A stretch of DNA of 64,000 nt from Variovorax sp. OK212. GTDB taxonomy: Bacteria; Pseudomonadota; Gammaproteobacteria; Burkholderiales; Burkholderiaceae_C. Location: contig NZ_FOLP01000004.1 in the NCBI RefSeq assembly GCF_900112425.1, forward strand, positions 372,001 to 436,000. Reading direction: 5' to 3'. This document shows positions 46,431 through 58,426 of the stretch, piece after piece. The notes under the pieces were generated by a model, which was given only the letters and a program-made list of their open reading frames with translations, ran no database searches and had not been told where the DNA came from. A program made the translations under genes and the position numbers. How positions within the stretch are numbered: position 1 is the first letter of the stretch; each line of letters starts with the position of its first letter.

Positions 46431-47723
46431 ATGAACGCGTTCAACGTCAGCGAGCACATGCAGACCCTGGGTCTGCAAGCCAAAGCCGCTGCATTCCTCA
46501 TGGCCCGTGCGGATGCAGCTACCAAAAACATAGCATTGAAGGCCCTCGCCCGGCGCCTTCGCGACGCCGGCCCGGCGTTGGCCGCCGCCAACCAGAAAGA
46601 CCTGGAGCGCGCCACGGCCGCCGGCCTCTCGGCGCCGATGGTCGACCGCCTCAAGCTCACGCCCAAGGTCGTCGAGACCGTGGCCCTGGGCTGCGAGCAG
46701 CTCGCGGGCATGGCCGACGTGATCGGCGAGATCATCGGCATGAAGCAACAGCCCAGCGGCATCCGCGTGGGCCAGATGCGCGTGCCGATCGGCGTCTTCG
46801 GCATGATCTACGAGAGCCGCCCCAACGTGACCATCGAGGCCGCGAGCCTGGCCATCAAGAGCGGTAACGCGGCCATCCTGCGCGGCGGCTCGGAAGCCAT
46901 CGAGTCGAACAAGGCGCTGGCGCTGCTGGTGTCCGAGGCGCTGGCCGAAGCCGGCCTGCCGGTCGACGCGGTGCAGTTGGTGCAGACCACCGACCGCGAA
47001 GCCGTCGGCCAGCTGATCGCCATGCCCGAATTCGTCGACGTGATCATTCCGCGCGGCGGCAAGGGCCTGATCGAGCGCATCAGCCGCGACGCCAAGGTGC
47101 CGGTCATCAAGCACCTGGACGGCAACTGCCACGTCTACGTGGACGACACGGCCGAGTTCGACATGGCGCTGCGCATCGTCGACAACGCCAAGACCCAGAA
47201 GTACAGCCCCTGCAACGCCGCCGAAGGCCTGCTGGTGTCGGCCACGGTGGCGGAAGACTTCCTGCCCGAGATCGCCGCCATCTTCGCGGCCAAGGGCGTG
47301 GAAATGCGCTGCGACCCAGCCGCCGCCGCCATCCTGCGAGCCGACGGCGCGGCCAGCCCGCAGGCGAAGGTGCTCGACGCCGTGGAGTCCGACTGGTCCG
47401 AGGAATACCTCGCCGCGGTCATCAGCATCAAGGTGGTGTCGGGTGTGGACGAGGCCATCGCCCACATCAACCGCTACTCGAGCCACCACACCGACGCGAT
47501 CGTCACGCGCGACCACGTGCACGCGCAGCGCTTCCTGCGCGAGGTCGATTCGGCCAGCGTGATGGTCAATGCAAGCACGCGCTTCGCGGACGGTTTCGAG
47601 TTCGGGCTGGGTGCCGAAATCGGCATCAGCACCGACAAGTTCCACGCCCGGGGCCCGGTGGGCATCGAAGGACTGACCTCGCTCAAGTACGTGGTGCTCG
47701 GGCAAGGCGAAGTCCGCAGCTGA
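46431..47723 (+). CDS. proA: Gamma-glutamyl phosphate reductase
   Basis: 430 residues. It has the aldehyde-dehydrogenase-like fold with [19 protein letters not shown] and [12 protein letters not shown], and the active-site cysteine in [12 protein letters not shown]. It performs the second step of proline synthesis. The ATG at 46431 is used; an ATG three codons upstream (46422) is equally possible. proB is not in the window. Confidence 0.95.
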   Translation: MNAFNVSEHMQTLGLQAKAAAFLMARADAATKNIALKALARRLRDAGPALAAANQKDLERATAAGLSAPMVDRLKLTPKVVETVALGCEQLAGMADVIGEIIGMKQQPSGIRVGQMRVPIGVFGMIYESRPNVTIEAASLAIKSGNAAILRGGSEAIESNKALALLVSEALAEAGLPVDAVQLVQTTDREAVGQLIAMPEFVDVIIPRGGKGLIERISRDAKVPVIKHLDGNCHVYVDDTAEFDMALRIVDNAKTQKYSPCNAAEGLLVSATVAEDFLPEIAAIFAAKGVEMRCDPAAAAILRADGAASPQAKVLDAVESDWSEEYLAAVISIKVVSGVDEAIAHINRYSSHHTDAIVTRDHVHAQRFLREVDSASVMVNASTRFADGFEFGLGAEIGISTDKFHARGPVGIEGLTSLKYVVLGQGEVRS

Positions 47724-47780
47724 GGCGTTGCCGTGCAAGGCGGACGGGTTGAACCAAGTCCGCCCTGTCCGGTCTTGTCA

Positions 47781-47809
47781 TTGGGGCGGCCATCCCCAAA
47801 TCCTACAAT
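47781..47809 (+). promoter_or_regulatory. Candidate gshA promoter with internal dyad
   Basis: TTGGGG (47781-47786) and TACAAT (47804-47809) with a 17-bp spacer resemble a sigma-70 promoter. TTGGGG also pairs with CCCCAA (47794-47799) in the spacer. The gshA ATG is 40 bp downstream. Confidence 0.45.
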
Positions 47810-47849
47810 TCCGCTCCACCTTTAAGCACAAAACCAACAAGGCCGCCGC

Positions 47850-49184
47850 ATGGTTCCGCATCTCGTCACCGCCCTGACCGGCCCGATCAACGAACTGGAG
47901 CAGCGGGTGCTCGACTCGATGCCCGCCATCGAGCGCTGGTTCCGGCTCGAGTGGATGGAGCACACGCCGCCGTTCTACAGCGCCGTGGACATCCGCAACG
48001 CGGGCTTCAAGCTCGCGCCGGTGGACACCAATCTGTTCCCGGGCGGCTGGAACAACCTCACCAAGGAAATGCTGCCGCTGGCCGTGCAAGCCGCGCAGGC
48101 CGCCATCGAGAAGATCTGCCCGGAAGCGCGCAACCTGCTCGTCATTCCCGAGAACCACTCGAAAAACACCTTCTATCTGGCCAACGTCGCGCAACTGGTG
48201 CGCATCTTCCATATGGCGGGGCTCAACGTGCGCATCGGGTCGATCGACCCGGCCATCAAGTCGCCCAAGAAGATCGAATTGCCCAACGGCGACACCGTGA
48301 CGCTCGAGCCGGTGGTGCGCACCAAGCGCCGATTGGGCCTGAAGAACTTCGATCCCTGCACAATTCTGCTCAACAACGAGCTTTCCGCGGGAACGCCCGG
48401 CATCCTCGAGGACCTGCACGAGCAGTACCTGCTGCCGCCGCTGCACGCGGGCTGGTCGGTGCGCCGCAAGAGCAACCACCTGCACAGCTACGAAGAGCTG
48501 TCCAAGCGCTTCGGCAAGCTGCTGGGCATCGACCCCTGGCTCATCAACCCGATCTATGCGCGCGCCGAAGGCGTGGACGTGGCCGAAGGCCGCGGCATCG
48601 ACGTGCTGACCAGCCACGTGGACGCGGTGCTCACCAAGGTGCGCCGCAAGTACAAGGAATACGGCATCAACGAGAAGCCGTTCGTGGTCGTCAAGGGCGG
48701 CCACAGCGGCAGCGGCAGCCCGGGCGTGGTGACGGTGCGCGATGCCAAGGACGTCGAATTGCTGATCGGCAAGTCGCGCGGCGCCAGCAGCGCGCCCGCC
48801 GCGACCATCCGGGCGAGCCTGTCGCGTGAACCGCGCGATCTGCGCGAACCCACCGAACTGATCGTGCAGGAAGGCGTGCTCACCAACGAGCGCGTGCACA
48901 ACGGCGTGGCCGAGCCGGTCGTCTACATGATGGACCGCTACGTGGTCGGCGGCTTCTACCGCGTGCACGCCGAGCAGGCGGCCGACGAGAACCTCAAGCT
49001 GCCGGGCGCGAGCTTCGTGCCGCTGGCGTTCTCCGAGAGTGCGCACTTGCCTCAGCCCGGCGCCAAGCCTGGCGCCAGTGCACCCAACCGCTTCTACATG
49101 TACGGCGTGGTCGGGCGGCTGGCCATGGTGGCCGCCAGCTACGAGATGGAAGCGACCGACCCGGACGCCGAAATCTACGAATGA
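47850..49184 (+). CDS. gshA: Glutamate--cysteine ligase, T4/ferrooxidans type
   Basis: 444 residues. It does not resemble E. coli GshA but fits the short betaproteobacterial type (TIGR02049-like): RWFRLEWMEHTPPFYSAVDI at the start, LFPGGWNNLTKEM and VVVKGGHSGSGSPGV. It makes gamma-glutamylcysteine, the first step of glutathione synthesis. An AAGG site precedes the ATG. GshB, the second enzyme, lies about 10 kb downstream beyond an accessory block. Confidence 0.93.
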   Translation: MVPHLVTALTGPINELEQRVLDSMPAIERWFRLEWMEHTPPFYSAVDIRNAGFKLAPVDTNLFPGGWNNLTKEMLPLAVQAAQAAIEKICPEARNLLVIPENHSKNTFYLANVAQLVRIFHMAGLNVRIGSIDPAIKSPKKIELPNGDTVTLEPVVRTKRRLGLKNFDPCTILLNNELSAGTPGILEDLHEQYLLPPLHAGWSVRRKSNHLHSYEELSKRFGKLLGIDPWLINPIYARAEGVDVAEGRGIDVLTSHVDAVLTKVRRKYKEYGINEKPFVVVKGGHSGSGSPGVVTVRDAKDVELLIGKSRGASSAPAATIRASLSREPRDLREPTELIVQEGVLTNERVHNGVAEPVVYMMDRYVVGGFYRVHAEQAADENLKLPGASFVPLAFSESAHLPQPGAKPGASAPNRFYMYGVVGRLAMVAASYEMEATDPDAEIYE

Positions 49185-49278
49185 TTGTGGGGCCGGGCTG
49201 CGGCGACTTGCGCCGCCCCCAGGCAACGGCAGAATAGCGGCCCCACAGCAACGGAAAAAAAAGGGCGGGAGGGGCACC

Positions 49279-49300
49279 GAGGTGAACTAAAGTTCGCCTC
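49279..49300 (+). promoter_or_regulatory. Hairpin in the kup leader
   Basis: GAGGTGAACT (49279-49288) and AGTTCGCCTC (49291-49300) form a ten-pair stem with one G-T wobble and an AA turn, 63 bp before the kup start. No T-run follows, so a leader control element is more likely than a terminator. A run of eight A lies just upstream at 49255-49262. Confidence 0.4.
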
Positions 49301-49362
49301 CATCGCACCCCGGCGCGTCTGACGCGCCGACACCAGCAGCCTGCCCTTTTCCCATCGACTTC

Positions 49363-51231
49363 GTGTCAGCCCCCAAATCTCTCTCAGCCGGCCTCATCGT
49401 CGGCGCCATCGGCGTCGTCTATGGCGACATCGGCACCAGCGTGCTGTACGCCGTCAAGGAAGTGTTCGGTCACGGCCATGTGCCGTTCACCGTCGAGAAC
49501 GTCTACGGCATCCTGTCGATGTTCTTCTGGACACTGACCGTCATCGTCTCCATCAAGTACGTCGTGCTCGTGCTGCGCGCGGACAACGAAGGCGAGGGCG
49601 GCCTCGTGGCCATGCTCGCGCTGGCGTCCCGCGCGGTGGCCGACAAACCCAGGCTGCGCCACGTGCTGCTGGTGGTAGGCATCTTCGGCACTTCTCTTTT
49701 CTATGGCGACGGGGTCATCACCCCGGCGATCTCGGTGCTCTCCGCGGTCGAGGGCCTGGAGGTGGTGTCGCCGCACTTCTCGCACTACGTCATTCCGCTC
49801 ACGCTGGTCGTGCTGTTCTGCCTCTTCGTGGTGCAGAAGCGCGGCACGGCGGGCATCGGCAAGTTCTTCGGGCCGGTCACGCTGGTGTGGTTCCTGGCCA
49901 TTGCCGTGCTCGGCGTGTCGCAGATCCTGCACCACCCTGAAATCCTGAAGGCGCTGAACCCGTTCTATGCGCTGAAGTTCATCTGGGACAACCCCGGCAC
50001 CAGCTTCATCCTGCTGGGCGCCACGGTGCTGTGCGTGACCGGCGCCGAGGCGCTGTACGCCGACCTGGGCCACTTCGGCAAGCGCCCGATCCGCGTGGCG
50101 TGGTTCTCGGTCGTGATGCCCGCGCTCACGCTGAACTACTTCGGCCAGGGCGCGCTGCTGCTGGAGAACCCCGAGGCGGTGAAGAACCCGTTCTTCATGA
50201 TGGCCCCCGAATGGGCGCTGGTGCCGCTGGTGCTGCTGGCCACCGCGGCCACGGTGATCGCGTCGCAGGCCCTCATCACCGGCGCCTTCAGCGTCACGCG
50301 CCAGGTCATCCAGCTGGGTTACCTGCCGCGCCTGAACATCGAGCACACCAGCGTGCGCACGGCCGGCCAGATCTACATTCCGCTGGTCAACTGGGGCCTG
50401 TTCGTGGCCATCGTGCTGGCGGTGGTGATGTTCCGCTCGTCGAGCAGCCTGGCCGCGGCCTACGGCATCGCCGTGACCACCGACATGCTGATCACCACGG
50501 TGCTGACCTTCTTCGTGATCCGCTACGCGTGGAAGCTGCCGCTGCTGCTGTGCGTCGGTTCCACGGCCGTGTTCTTCTTCGTCGACTTCATGTTCTTCGC
50601 CTCGAACCTGCTCAAGCTGTTCGAGGGCGGCTGGTTCCCGCTGATGATCGGCGGCTTCGTCTTCACGCTGATGATCACGTGGAAGGAAGGCCGCCGGCTG
50701 ATGGGCGAGGCGCAGCATGCCGACGCGATCGACCTCAAGTCCTTCCTCGACTCCGTGTTCGTGAGCCCGCCGGTGCGCGTGGAAGGCACGGCCGTGTTCC
50801 TCACGGCCGAGCCCGGCACCGTGCCCAACGCGCTGCTGCACAACCTCAAGCACAACAAGGTGCTGCACGAGCAGAACATGTTCGTCACCGTGCGCAACCA
50901 CGAGGTGCCCTGGATCCCGATGGACAAGCGCATCGAGATCGACGCGCTGGGCAACCACTGCTGGCAGGTGATCGTGCACTACGGCTTCAAGAACGACATC
51001 GACCTGCCGCGCGCGCTGGAGAACGCGCGCATGCGCGGCTGCCAGCTGGAGCCGATGACCACCAGCTACTTCCTGTCGCGCGACGTGGTGATTCCCACGC
51101 TGGGCAGCGGCATGGCACCGTGGCGCGAGAAGCTGTTCGCGCAGATGCACCACAACGCCAGCGGCGCGGCGGCCTTCCTGGGCCTGCCGAACAACGCGGT
51201 GGTGGAACTGGGCTCGAAGATCGAGATCTGA
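49363..51231 (+). CDS. kup: Potassium transporter Kup
   Basis: 622 residues starting at a GTG. About twelve transmembrane segments and the family start [43 protein letters not shown] and a soluble C-terminal domain. It is a proton-coupled low-affinity K+ uptake system. PtsN, encoded at 20197-20664, is known to influence K+ transport in other bacteria, but no direct link is visible here. Confidence 0.95.
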   Translation: MSAPKSLSAGLIVGAIGVVYGDIGTSVLYAVKEVFGHGHVPFTVENVYGILSMFFWTLTVIVSIKYVVLVLRADNEGEGGLVAMLALASRAVADKPRLRHVLLVVGIFGTSLFYGDGVITPAISVLSAVEGLEVVSPHFSHYVIPLTLVVLFCLFVVQKRGTAGIGKFFGPVTLVWFLAIAVLGVSQILHHPEILKALNPFYALKFIWDNPGTSFILLGATVLCVTGAEALYADLGHFGKRPIRVAWFSVVMPALTLNYFGQGALLLENPEAVKNPFFMMAPEWALVPLVLLATAATVIASQALITGAFSVTRQVIQLGYLPRLNIEHTSVRTAGQIYIPLVNWGLFVAIVLAVVMFRSSSSLAAAYGIAVTTDMLITTVLTFFVIRYAWKLPLLLCVGSTAVFFFVDFMFFASNLLKLFEGGWFPLMIGGFVFTLMITWKEGRRLMGEAQHADAIDLKSFLDSVFVSPPVRVEGTAVFLTAEPGTVPNALLHNLKHNKVLHEQNMFVTVRNHEVPWIPMDKRIEIDALGNHCWQVIVHYGFKNDIDLPRALENARMRGCQLEPMTTSYFLSRDVVIPTLGSGMAPWREKLFAQMHHNASGAAAFLGLPNNAVVELGSKIEI

Positions 51232-51238
51232 GGCGCGG

Positions 51239-51266
51239 CCCTGGGCCCTGGGCCCTGGGCCCTGGG
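51239..51266. repeat. Four tandem CCCTGGG units between kup and the GntR gene
   Basis: A perfect (CCCTGGG)4 array fills almost the whole 42-bp convergent gap. CCC and GGG of neighbouring units can pair on either strand, so it may act as a bidirectional stop or simply be a slippage repeat. Confidence 0.75.
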
Positions 51267-51273
51267 GCTTGGC

Positions 51274-52062
51274 TCAGCCCAGCCCCAGCATCTGCCCCAG
51301 GCTGCGCTGCGACGCCGGACGGTCCAGCGCAATGTTCCGTTCGAGCACCAGCAGGTGCTCCTCCATCGCGCGCACCGCGGTGTCTTCGTCGCCCCGCGCG
51401 ATCGCATCGACCACCACCGCATGCTCGTCGTGTTCGCACGAGGCATTGCCGGGCGGCTCGTACAGCGCCACGATCAGCGAGCAGCGCGACATGAGCTCGC
51501 TCAAATAGCGCTCCAGGATCGGGTTGCGCGCGAGCCGCGCCACGCGCAGGTGGAACGAACTCGCGAGCCGCGCCCAGTCGGGCTGCGTGTAGCGGTGCAT
51601 TGCCGCGTGCTCTTCCTTCAGGTGCCGCCGCAGCTCGGCCACTTCGGCCTTGGTCGCGTTGCGCACCGCCATGCGCACCAGCGCGGCCTCCAAGGCGCGG
51701 CGCGCCTCGAAGATCTGCCGCGTTTCCTCCGGTGAAGGCATCGCGACGATGGCGCCGCGGTTGGGCCGCAGCTCCACGATGTGGTCGTGCGCGAGCCGCT
51801 GCAGCACCTTGCGCACCAGCGCGCGGCTCACGCCGAACAGCTCGCACAGCGAGGCCTCGGGCAGCTTGGTGCCGGGCGCCAGGCGCTGGCGGGTCACGCC
51901 TTCGAACACCGAGCGGTAGATGCGCTCCTCGATGTCGCCGTCATCGGCTGCCGGCGCGGCGGCTTCGGCAAGGGAAGACGGTTTGCCCTTGGTGGCAGGC
52001 CTGGTGGCGGGCTTGCTGGCGGGCCTTGCGGCGGGCTTCGGCGGCGAGGGGGAACGGGCCAT
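51274..52062 (-). CDS. GntR-family regulator, FadR/FCD type
   Basis: 262 residues. A lysine-, proline- and alanine-rich N-terminal extension (about 40 residues) precedes the winged helix (ERIYRSVFEGVTRQRLAPGTKL, LCELFGVSRALVRKVLQRL) and an all-helical FCD ligand domain (HLRVARLARNPILERYL, CEHDEHAVVVDAI). FCD domains usually bind carboxylates through metal-coordinating His/Asp. Its likely targets are the downstream-lying hydrolase/NTF2 genes and the Liv-type operon, whose shared upstream region carries three matching palindromes. Confidence 0.9.
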   Translation of the reverse strand: MARSPSPPKPAARPASKPATRPATKGKPSSLAEAAAPAADDGDIEERIYRSVFEGVTRQRLAPGTKLPEASLCELFGVSRALVRKVLQRLAHDHIVELRPNRGAIVAMPSPEETRQIFEARRALEAALVRMAVRNATKAEVAELRRHLKEEHAAMHRYTQPDWARLASSFHLRVARLARNPILERYLSELMSRCSLIVALYEPPGNASCEHDEHAVVVDAIARGDEDTAVRAMEEHLLVLERNIALDRPASQRSLGQMLGLG

Positions 52063-52133
52063 GGAATGGAAGGCAGGCGGTGGGGAACGCGCCGATTATC
52101 GAGCGCCTCCGCCTGCCACGCGCTGCGAGCGTC

Positions 52134-53057
52134 TCAGTCGAACGCGCCTGGCCGTTCCAGCGCGAGCCGCGCCATGTGCGAGGCGATCTCGCCCGGCGTG
52201 GTGAACCAGATGTCGCCGCGGTCGCGCGCATGCGCCAGGTGCGCCAGCGCGGTGCGCAGGTGGCGCAGCCGGTAAGGCTGGCCCACGATGTACGGATGCA
52301 GCGCAAGGCCCATCACCAGCGGCTGCGCGCGCGACTGGCCGAGCATCTCCTCGAAGTTGTCGACCACTATCGCGCTGAAGTCCTTCGCGTCCATCAGGCG
52401 CCCGACGATCATCGGGATGTCGTTGAGCTCCTGCGGGTACGGCACCGACCACAGCGAGCCGCCGCCGCGCGTGCGCATGCGAATCGGCTGGTCGTCATGG
52501 CACCAGTTGAGCGTGTAGCTGTAGCCGGTCTCGGCCAGCAGGTCGGGCGTGACGGCGCTCTCCGAGATCCAGGGCGAGAGCCACCCCGCGGGCGCCTGGC
52601 CGCTCTCGCGCACCATGCGTTCGCGGCAGCGCTGCAGCAGCGCGCGCTCGTGTGTTTCGTCGAGCACGCCCTGGCGTTCGGCGTTGCTGTGGCCGTGGCC
52701 GATGAGCTCGTCGCCGCGCGCCACCAGTGCCCGCACCAGTTCCGGGCAGTGGTCGTACAGCGCGGTGTTGACCAGCGCGCCGGTCGGCAGCGCGAGCGCG
52801 TCGAACAGCTCCAGGCAGCGCCACGCGCCCACGCGGTTGCCGTACTCGCGCCAGCCGTGGTTGAGCACGTCGGGCTGCGGCGAGGCCGGGCCGATGCAGG
52901 CGCCCAGCCCGTCGCCGAAGGCGAAGTGCTCGACGTTGAAGCCCAGGTACACCGCCAGCCGCGCGCCGTTGGGCCACACGTAGTCGGGCCGCCGCGTGAT
53001 GGGGCGGTAGTCGAAGCGGTCGTGCGTGGGAAGCCGCTCGGGCCAGCGCGTCGTCAT
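52134..53057 (-). CDS. Polysaccharide deacetylase family protein (allantoinase-like)
   Basis: 307 residues of the NodB/PuuE-like fold. It starts MTTRWPERLPTHDRFDYRPITRRPDY, with VYLGFNVEHF, NTALYDHCPELV, GDELIGHGHSN and the C-terminal LALHPYIVGQPYRLRHL, as in metal-dependent PuuE-type allantoinases and related amidohydrolases. It probably opens a cyclic amide or removes an acyl group from a small molecule; it has no signal peptide. The start overlaps the NTF2 gene's stop region by spacing of ten bases with TGAGG as ribosome-binding site. Confidence 0.82.
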   Translation of the reverse strand: MTTRWPERLPTHDRFDYRPITRRPDYVWPNGARLAVYLGFNVEHFAFGDGLGACIGPASPQPDVLNHGWREYGNRVGAWRCLELFDALALPTGALVNTALYDHCPELVRALVARGDELIGHGHSNAERQGVLDETHERALLQRCRERMVRESGQAPAGWLSPWISESAVTPDLLAETGYSYTLNWCHDDQPIRMRTRGGGSLWSVPYPQELNDIPMIVGRLMDAKDFSAIVVDNFEEMLGQSRAQPLVMGLALHPYIVGQPYRLRHLRTALAHLAHARDRGDIWFTTPGEIASHMARLALERPGAFD

Positions 53058-53067
53058 GCCCGCGGCC

Positions 53068-53496
53068 TCACAGCACCGCGAGGCCGGCGCGCACCAGCAG
53101 CCATTCGGCGCTGTCGTTCCACACGTCCATCTGCACGATGAGGCCGTGGCGCACCACGTAGCGGTCGACGTAGCGGTTGTCCTCGAAGGCGGTGCCGTCG
53201 GGCCACGCGCCGTACAGCGTGCCGAGGCTGTAGACCACGGTTTCCTCGGGCGTGCCGCCGGCCACCGTCTCGGTGCGCTCGATCTTCTTCTTGACCCACG
53301 CATAGCGCTTGGCATTGAAGGCCGAGGTGTCGCCCGGCGCGCTCATCGGCCGGTTGCCGGTGAAGCGGATGCGGATGCCGGGCGCGGTGAAGCGCGAGGC
53401 CGACTGCGGGTCGGGAATCATCACCAGGCGAAGGAACTCGTCGACCACCGCGGCGGGGTCGAGCAGGGGGGTGTCTTGCGAAGCGGGCGTGTCCAT
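53068..53496 (-). CDS. NTF2/SnoaL-fold protein
   Basis: 142 residues with the small cone-shaped NTF2-like pattern: an N-terminal helix (LDPAAVVDEFLRLVMIPD), a strand-rich middle and C-terminal EDNRYVDRYVVRHGLIVQMDVWNDSAEWLL. Such proteins are isomerases, dehydratases or ligand-binding partners; no catalytic residues are clear. The ATG at 53496 follows CCGGAG. First gene of the minus-strand unit NTF2-deacetylase, divergent from the transporter. Confidence 0.75.
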   Translation of the reverse strand: MDTPASQDTPLLDPAAVVDEFLRLVMIPDPQSASRFTAPGIRIRFTGNRPMSAPGDTSAFNAKRYAWVKKKIERTETVAGGTPEETVVYSLGTLYGAWPDGTAFEDNRYVDRYVVRHGLIVQMDVWNDSAEWLLVRAGLAVL

Positions 53497-53571
53497 GAGG
53501 TTCTCCGGTCTTTGTGGGCCATGGCGGTGCATGGCGGCTGCGGTGGCGGGAATCGTGCAATTCCCGTGCCT

Positions 53572-53630
53572 GATTGTCTACACGATGAATTTCAGATTGT
53601 CGACAATTTCTAATTCAAATTGTTAACTTG
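53572..53630. promoter_or_regulatory. Array of three GT-N2-AC operator-like palindromes
   Basis: ATTGTCTACAC (core GTCTAC at 53576-53581), the perfect palindrome ATTGTCGACAAT (core 53599-53604) and ATTGTTAACTT (core GTTAAC at 53622-53627). All three are preceded by ATT and spaced exactly 23 bp centre to centre. GT/AC half-sites are typical of GntR regulators. The array lies in the 266-bp divergent region between the NTF2 gene and livK-like gene. Confidence 0.6.
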
Positions 53631-53762
53631 GCATGCCGCTTGCATCCGGTTCGAGCCGGTCGCTTCGGCGCATTCCGATGCACCTCGATGGGTGCGTCGC
53701 CGCTGTCCCTCCACTGTCCCTCCACCGTCTTTCCCTCTTTCTTTCGAACCAGGAGCCCGTCA

Positions 53763-54959
53763 ATGACCCACCCGCTTCGCTTCCACCGCCGCACGCTGTG
53801 CCTTGCAGCCGTTGCCGCCGCCTGCCTTTCGCACGGCGCCTCGTTCGCCGCCGAGCCCATCAAGATCGGCCTGGTCACGGCGCTGTCGGGCCAGTCGGCG
53901 CTGGCCGGTGAAGCCATCACGCGCGGCCTCGCGGTGGCCATCGACGAGATCAACGCCAAGGGCGGCCTGCTGGGCGGGCGCAAGCTCGAGCTGGTGCGCC
54001 GCGACGACGAGGCCAACCCCGCCAAGGGCGTGGTGGCCGCGCGCGAACTGATCTTCAAGGAGAAGGTGGCCGTGCTGTTCGGCGGGCTCGACACGCCGGT
54101 GTCGATGGCCATCGTGCCCGTTGCCAACCAGGAGAAGACGCCCTTCATGGGCCCCTGGGCCGCGGGCACGCCCATCACCAAGAACGGCGCCAACCCCAAC
54201 TACGCCTTCCGCGTATCGGCGGTCGACGAGATCGTCAACGTGGGCATGCTCGACTACGCGCAGAAGACGTTCAAGTCGAGCAAGTTCGGCATGATCCTGG
54301 TGAACAACCCGTGGGGCGAATCGAACGAGAAGGGCCTGCACGCCGCGCTCGCCGCCAAGGGCCTGAAGGCCGTGGGCGTGGAGAAGTTCGACGGCAACGA
54401 CGTCGACGTGGTGCCGCAGCTCACGCGCCTGAAGGCCGCGGGCGCCGACACGCTCTTCATGGTCGGCAACGTCGGCCCGTCGGCGCAGGTGGTGAAGTCG
54501 CTCGACCGCATGGGCTGGCAGGTGCCCATCGTGTCGCACTGGGGCCCGGCGGGCGGCCGCTTCACCGAGCTGGCCGGTCCCAACGGCAAGAGCGTGCACT
54601 TCGTGCAGACCTACAGCTTCTTCGGCAAGCAGTCGCCGGTGGGCGAGCGGGTGATCGCCGCGCTCAAGGCCAAGTACCCGGCCATCAAGGGCCCGGACGA
54701 CATCACGCCCGCCGTGGGCGTGGCCAACGCCTACGACGGCATGCAGTTGGCCGCGCTGGCCATCGCCGCCGCGGGCTCCACCGACGGCGACGCGGTGCGC
54801 CAGGGCTTCTACAAGATCGGCAGGTACGAAGGCCTCATCAAGACCTACGACAAGCCCTTCTCGCCCGCGGTGCACGACGCCGTGACCGCCGGCGACTACG
54901 TGTGGGCGCAGTTCATCGACAACCGCATCCTGCCCGTGGGCATGGTCGCGTCGAAGTAA
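53763..54959 (+). CDS. Branched-chain amino acid-type ABC transporter binding protein
   Basis: 398 residues, type I periplasmic-binding fold (Peripla_BP_6). The signal peptide has two arginines (FHRRTLCL) and is cleaved near residue 30 (SFAA|EP). Mature start EPIKIGLVTALSGQSALAGE is typical of LivK-like proteins. The real ligand may be an amide, urea derivative or aromatic acid rather than leucine. The ATG follows CCAGGAG. First gene of a three-gene transport operon. Confidence 0.9.
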   Translation: MTHPLRFHRRTLCLAAVAAACLSHGASFAAEPIKIGLVTALSGQSALAGEAITRGLAVAIDEINAKGGLLGGRKLELVRRDDEANPAKGVVAARELIFKEKVAVLFGGLDTPVSMAIVPVANQEKTPFMGPWAAGTPITKNGANPNYAFRVSAVDEIVNVGMLDYAQKTFKSSKFGMILVNNPWGESNEKGLHAALAAKGLKAVGVEKFDGNDVDVVPQLTRLKAAGADTLFMVGNVGPSAQVVKSLDRMGWQVPIVSHWGPAGGRFTELAGPNGKSVHFVQTYSFFGKQSPVGERVIAALKAKYPAIKGPDDITPAVGVANAYDGMQLAALAIAAAGSTDGDAVRQGFYKIGRYEGLIKTYDKPFSPAVHDAVTAGDYVWAQFIDNRILPVGMVASK

Positions 54960-54989
54960 GCCGGCAGGCAAGAAAGAGGACCGCGCGCA

Positions 54990-55861
54990 ATGCTGCTTTC
55001 CGCATGGATCAGCGGGTTGGGGCTGGGGAGCATGTACGGGCTGATCGCCCTGGGCTTCTACGTCACCTACGCCGTTTCGGGCACCGTCAACTTCGCGCAG
55101 GGCAGCGCGATGATGCTGGGCGCGGTCTTCACCTTCTGGCTCGCGCGGACGCTGGGCTGGCCGATGCCGCTGGCCATCGCGGTGGCGCTCGCGCTGTGCG
55201 GCGTGTATGGGCTGGTGGTCGAGTTCGTGGCGGTGCGCCCGTTCGCGAGCCGCGGCTCCGAGGCCTGGCTCATGGCCACGGTGGCGCTCGGCATCGTGGT
55301 CGACAACCTCGTGATGTTCACCTTCGGCAAGGAGCCGCGCAGCCTGCCGTCGCCGCTGGCGGTCACGCCGCTGCAGGTCGGCGACGTGGGGCTGGGCGTG
55401 TACCCGCTGCAGTTGCTGATTCCGGTGGCGGGGCTGGCACTGGCTGCCGCGCTGCACGTGGTGGCGCGGCGCACGCGCTGGGGCGTGGGCATGCTGGCCG
55501 TGGTGCAGAACCCGGCGGCCGCGCGGCTCATGGGCATTCCGATCCGGCGCGCGGTGGCCGCGGCCTTTGCGCTGTCGGCCGTGTTCGCGGGCGTGGCGGG
55601 CGTGCTGATCGCGCCGCTGTTCAACGTGCAGGCCGACATGGGCACGCTGTTCGGCCTGAAGGCCTTCGCGGTCGCCATCCTGGGCGGCATCACCAGCGCG
55701 TGGGGCGTGATGGGCGCGGGGCTGCTGTTCGGCCTGGCCGAGGCGCTCATCACCGCCACGCTGGGCTCGGGCTACACGCAGATCCTGACCTTCGGCCTGG
55801 TGATCGTGGTGCTGGCGCTGCGGCCGCAAGGGCTCTTCGGCCGCGCGGCGGTGAAGAAGGT

Positions 55862-55865
<4 letters not shown>
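54990..55865 (+). CDS. livH: Branched-chain amino acid-type ABC permease LivH
   Basis: 291 residues with about eight membrane helices: GLGLGSMYGLIALGFYVTYAVSGTVNFAQG at the start and FAVAILGGITSAWGVMGAGLLFG near the end are LivH hallmarks. An AAGAGGA site precedes the ATG. It overlaps the next gene through ATGA, so the two membrane parts are translationally coupled. Confidence 0.92.
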
Positions 55866-58363
<2,498 letters not shown>

Positions 58364-58426
58364 GCGCTGATTGAGCCCCTGAAGCCGCCCGATGCGGCTG
58401 TGTCGGCCTCCCGGCACAATCGCGCG

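Noticed and set aside
54311-55861. Upstream extension of the LivMGF frame through livK and livH
   Set aside because: The frame is open by GC bias only; the translation is arginine-rich and the livK and livH frames are clearly the coding ones.
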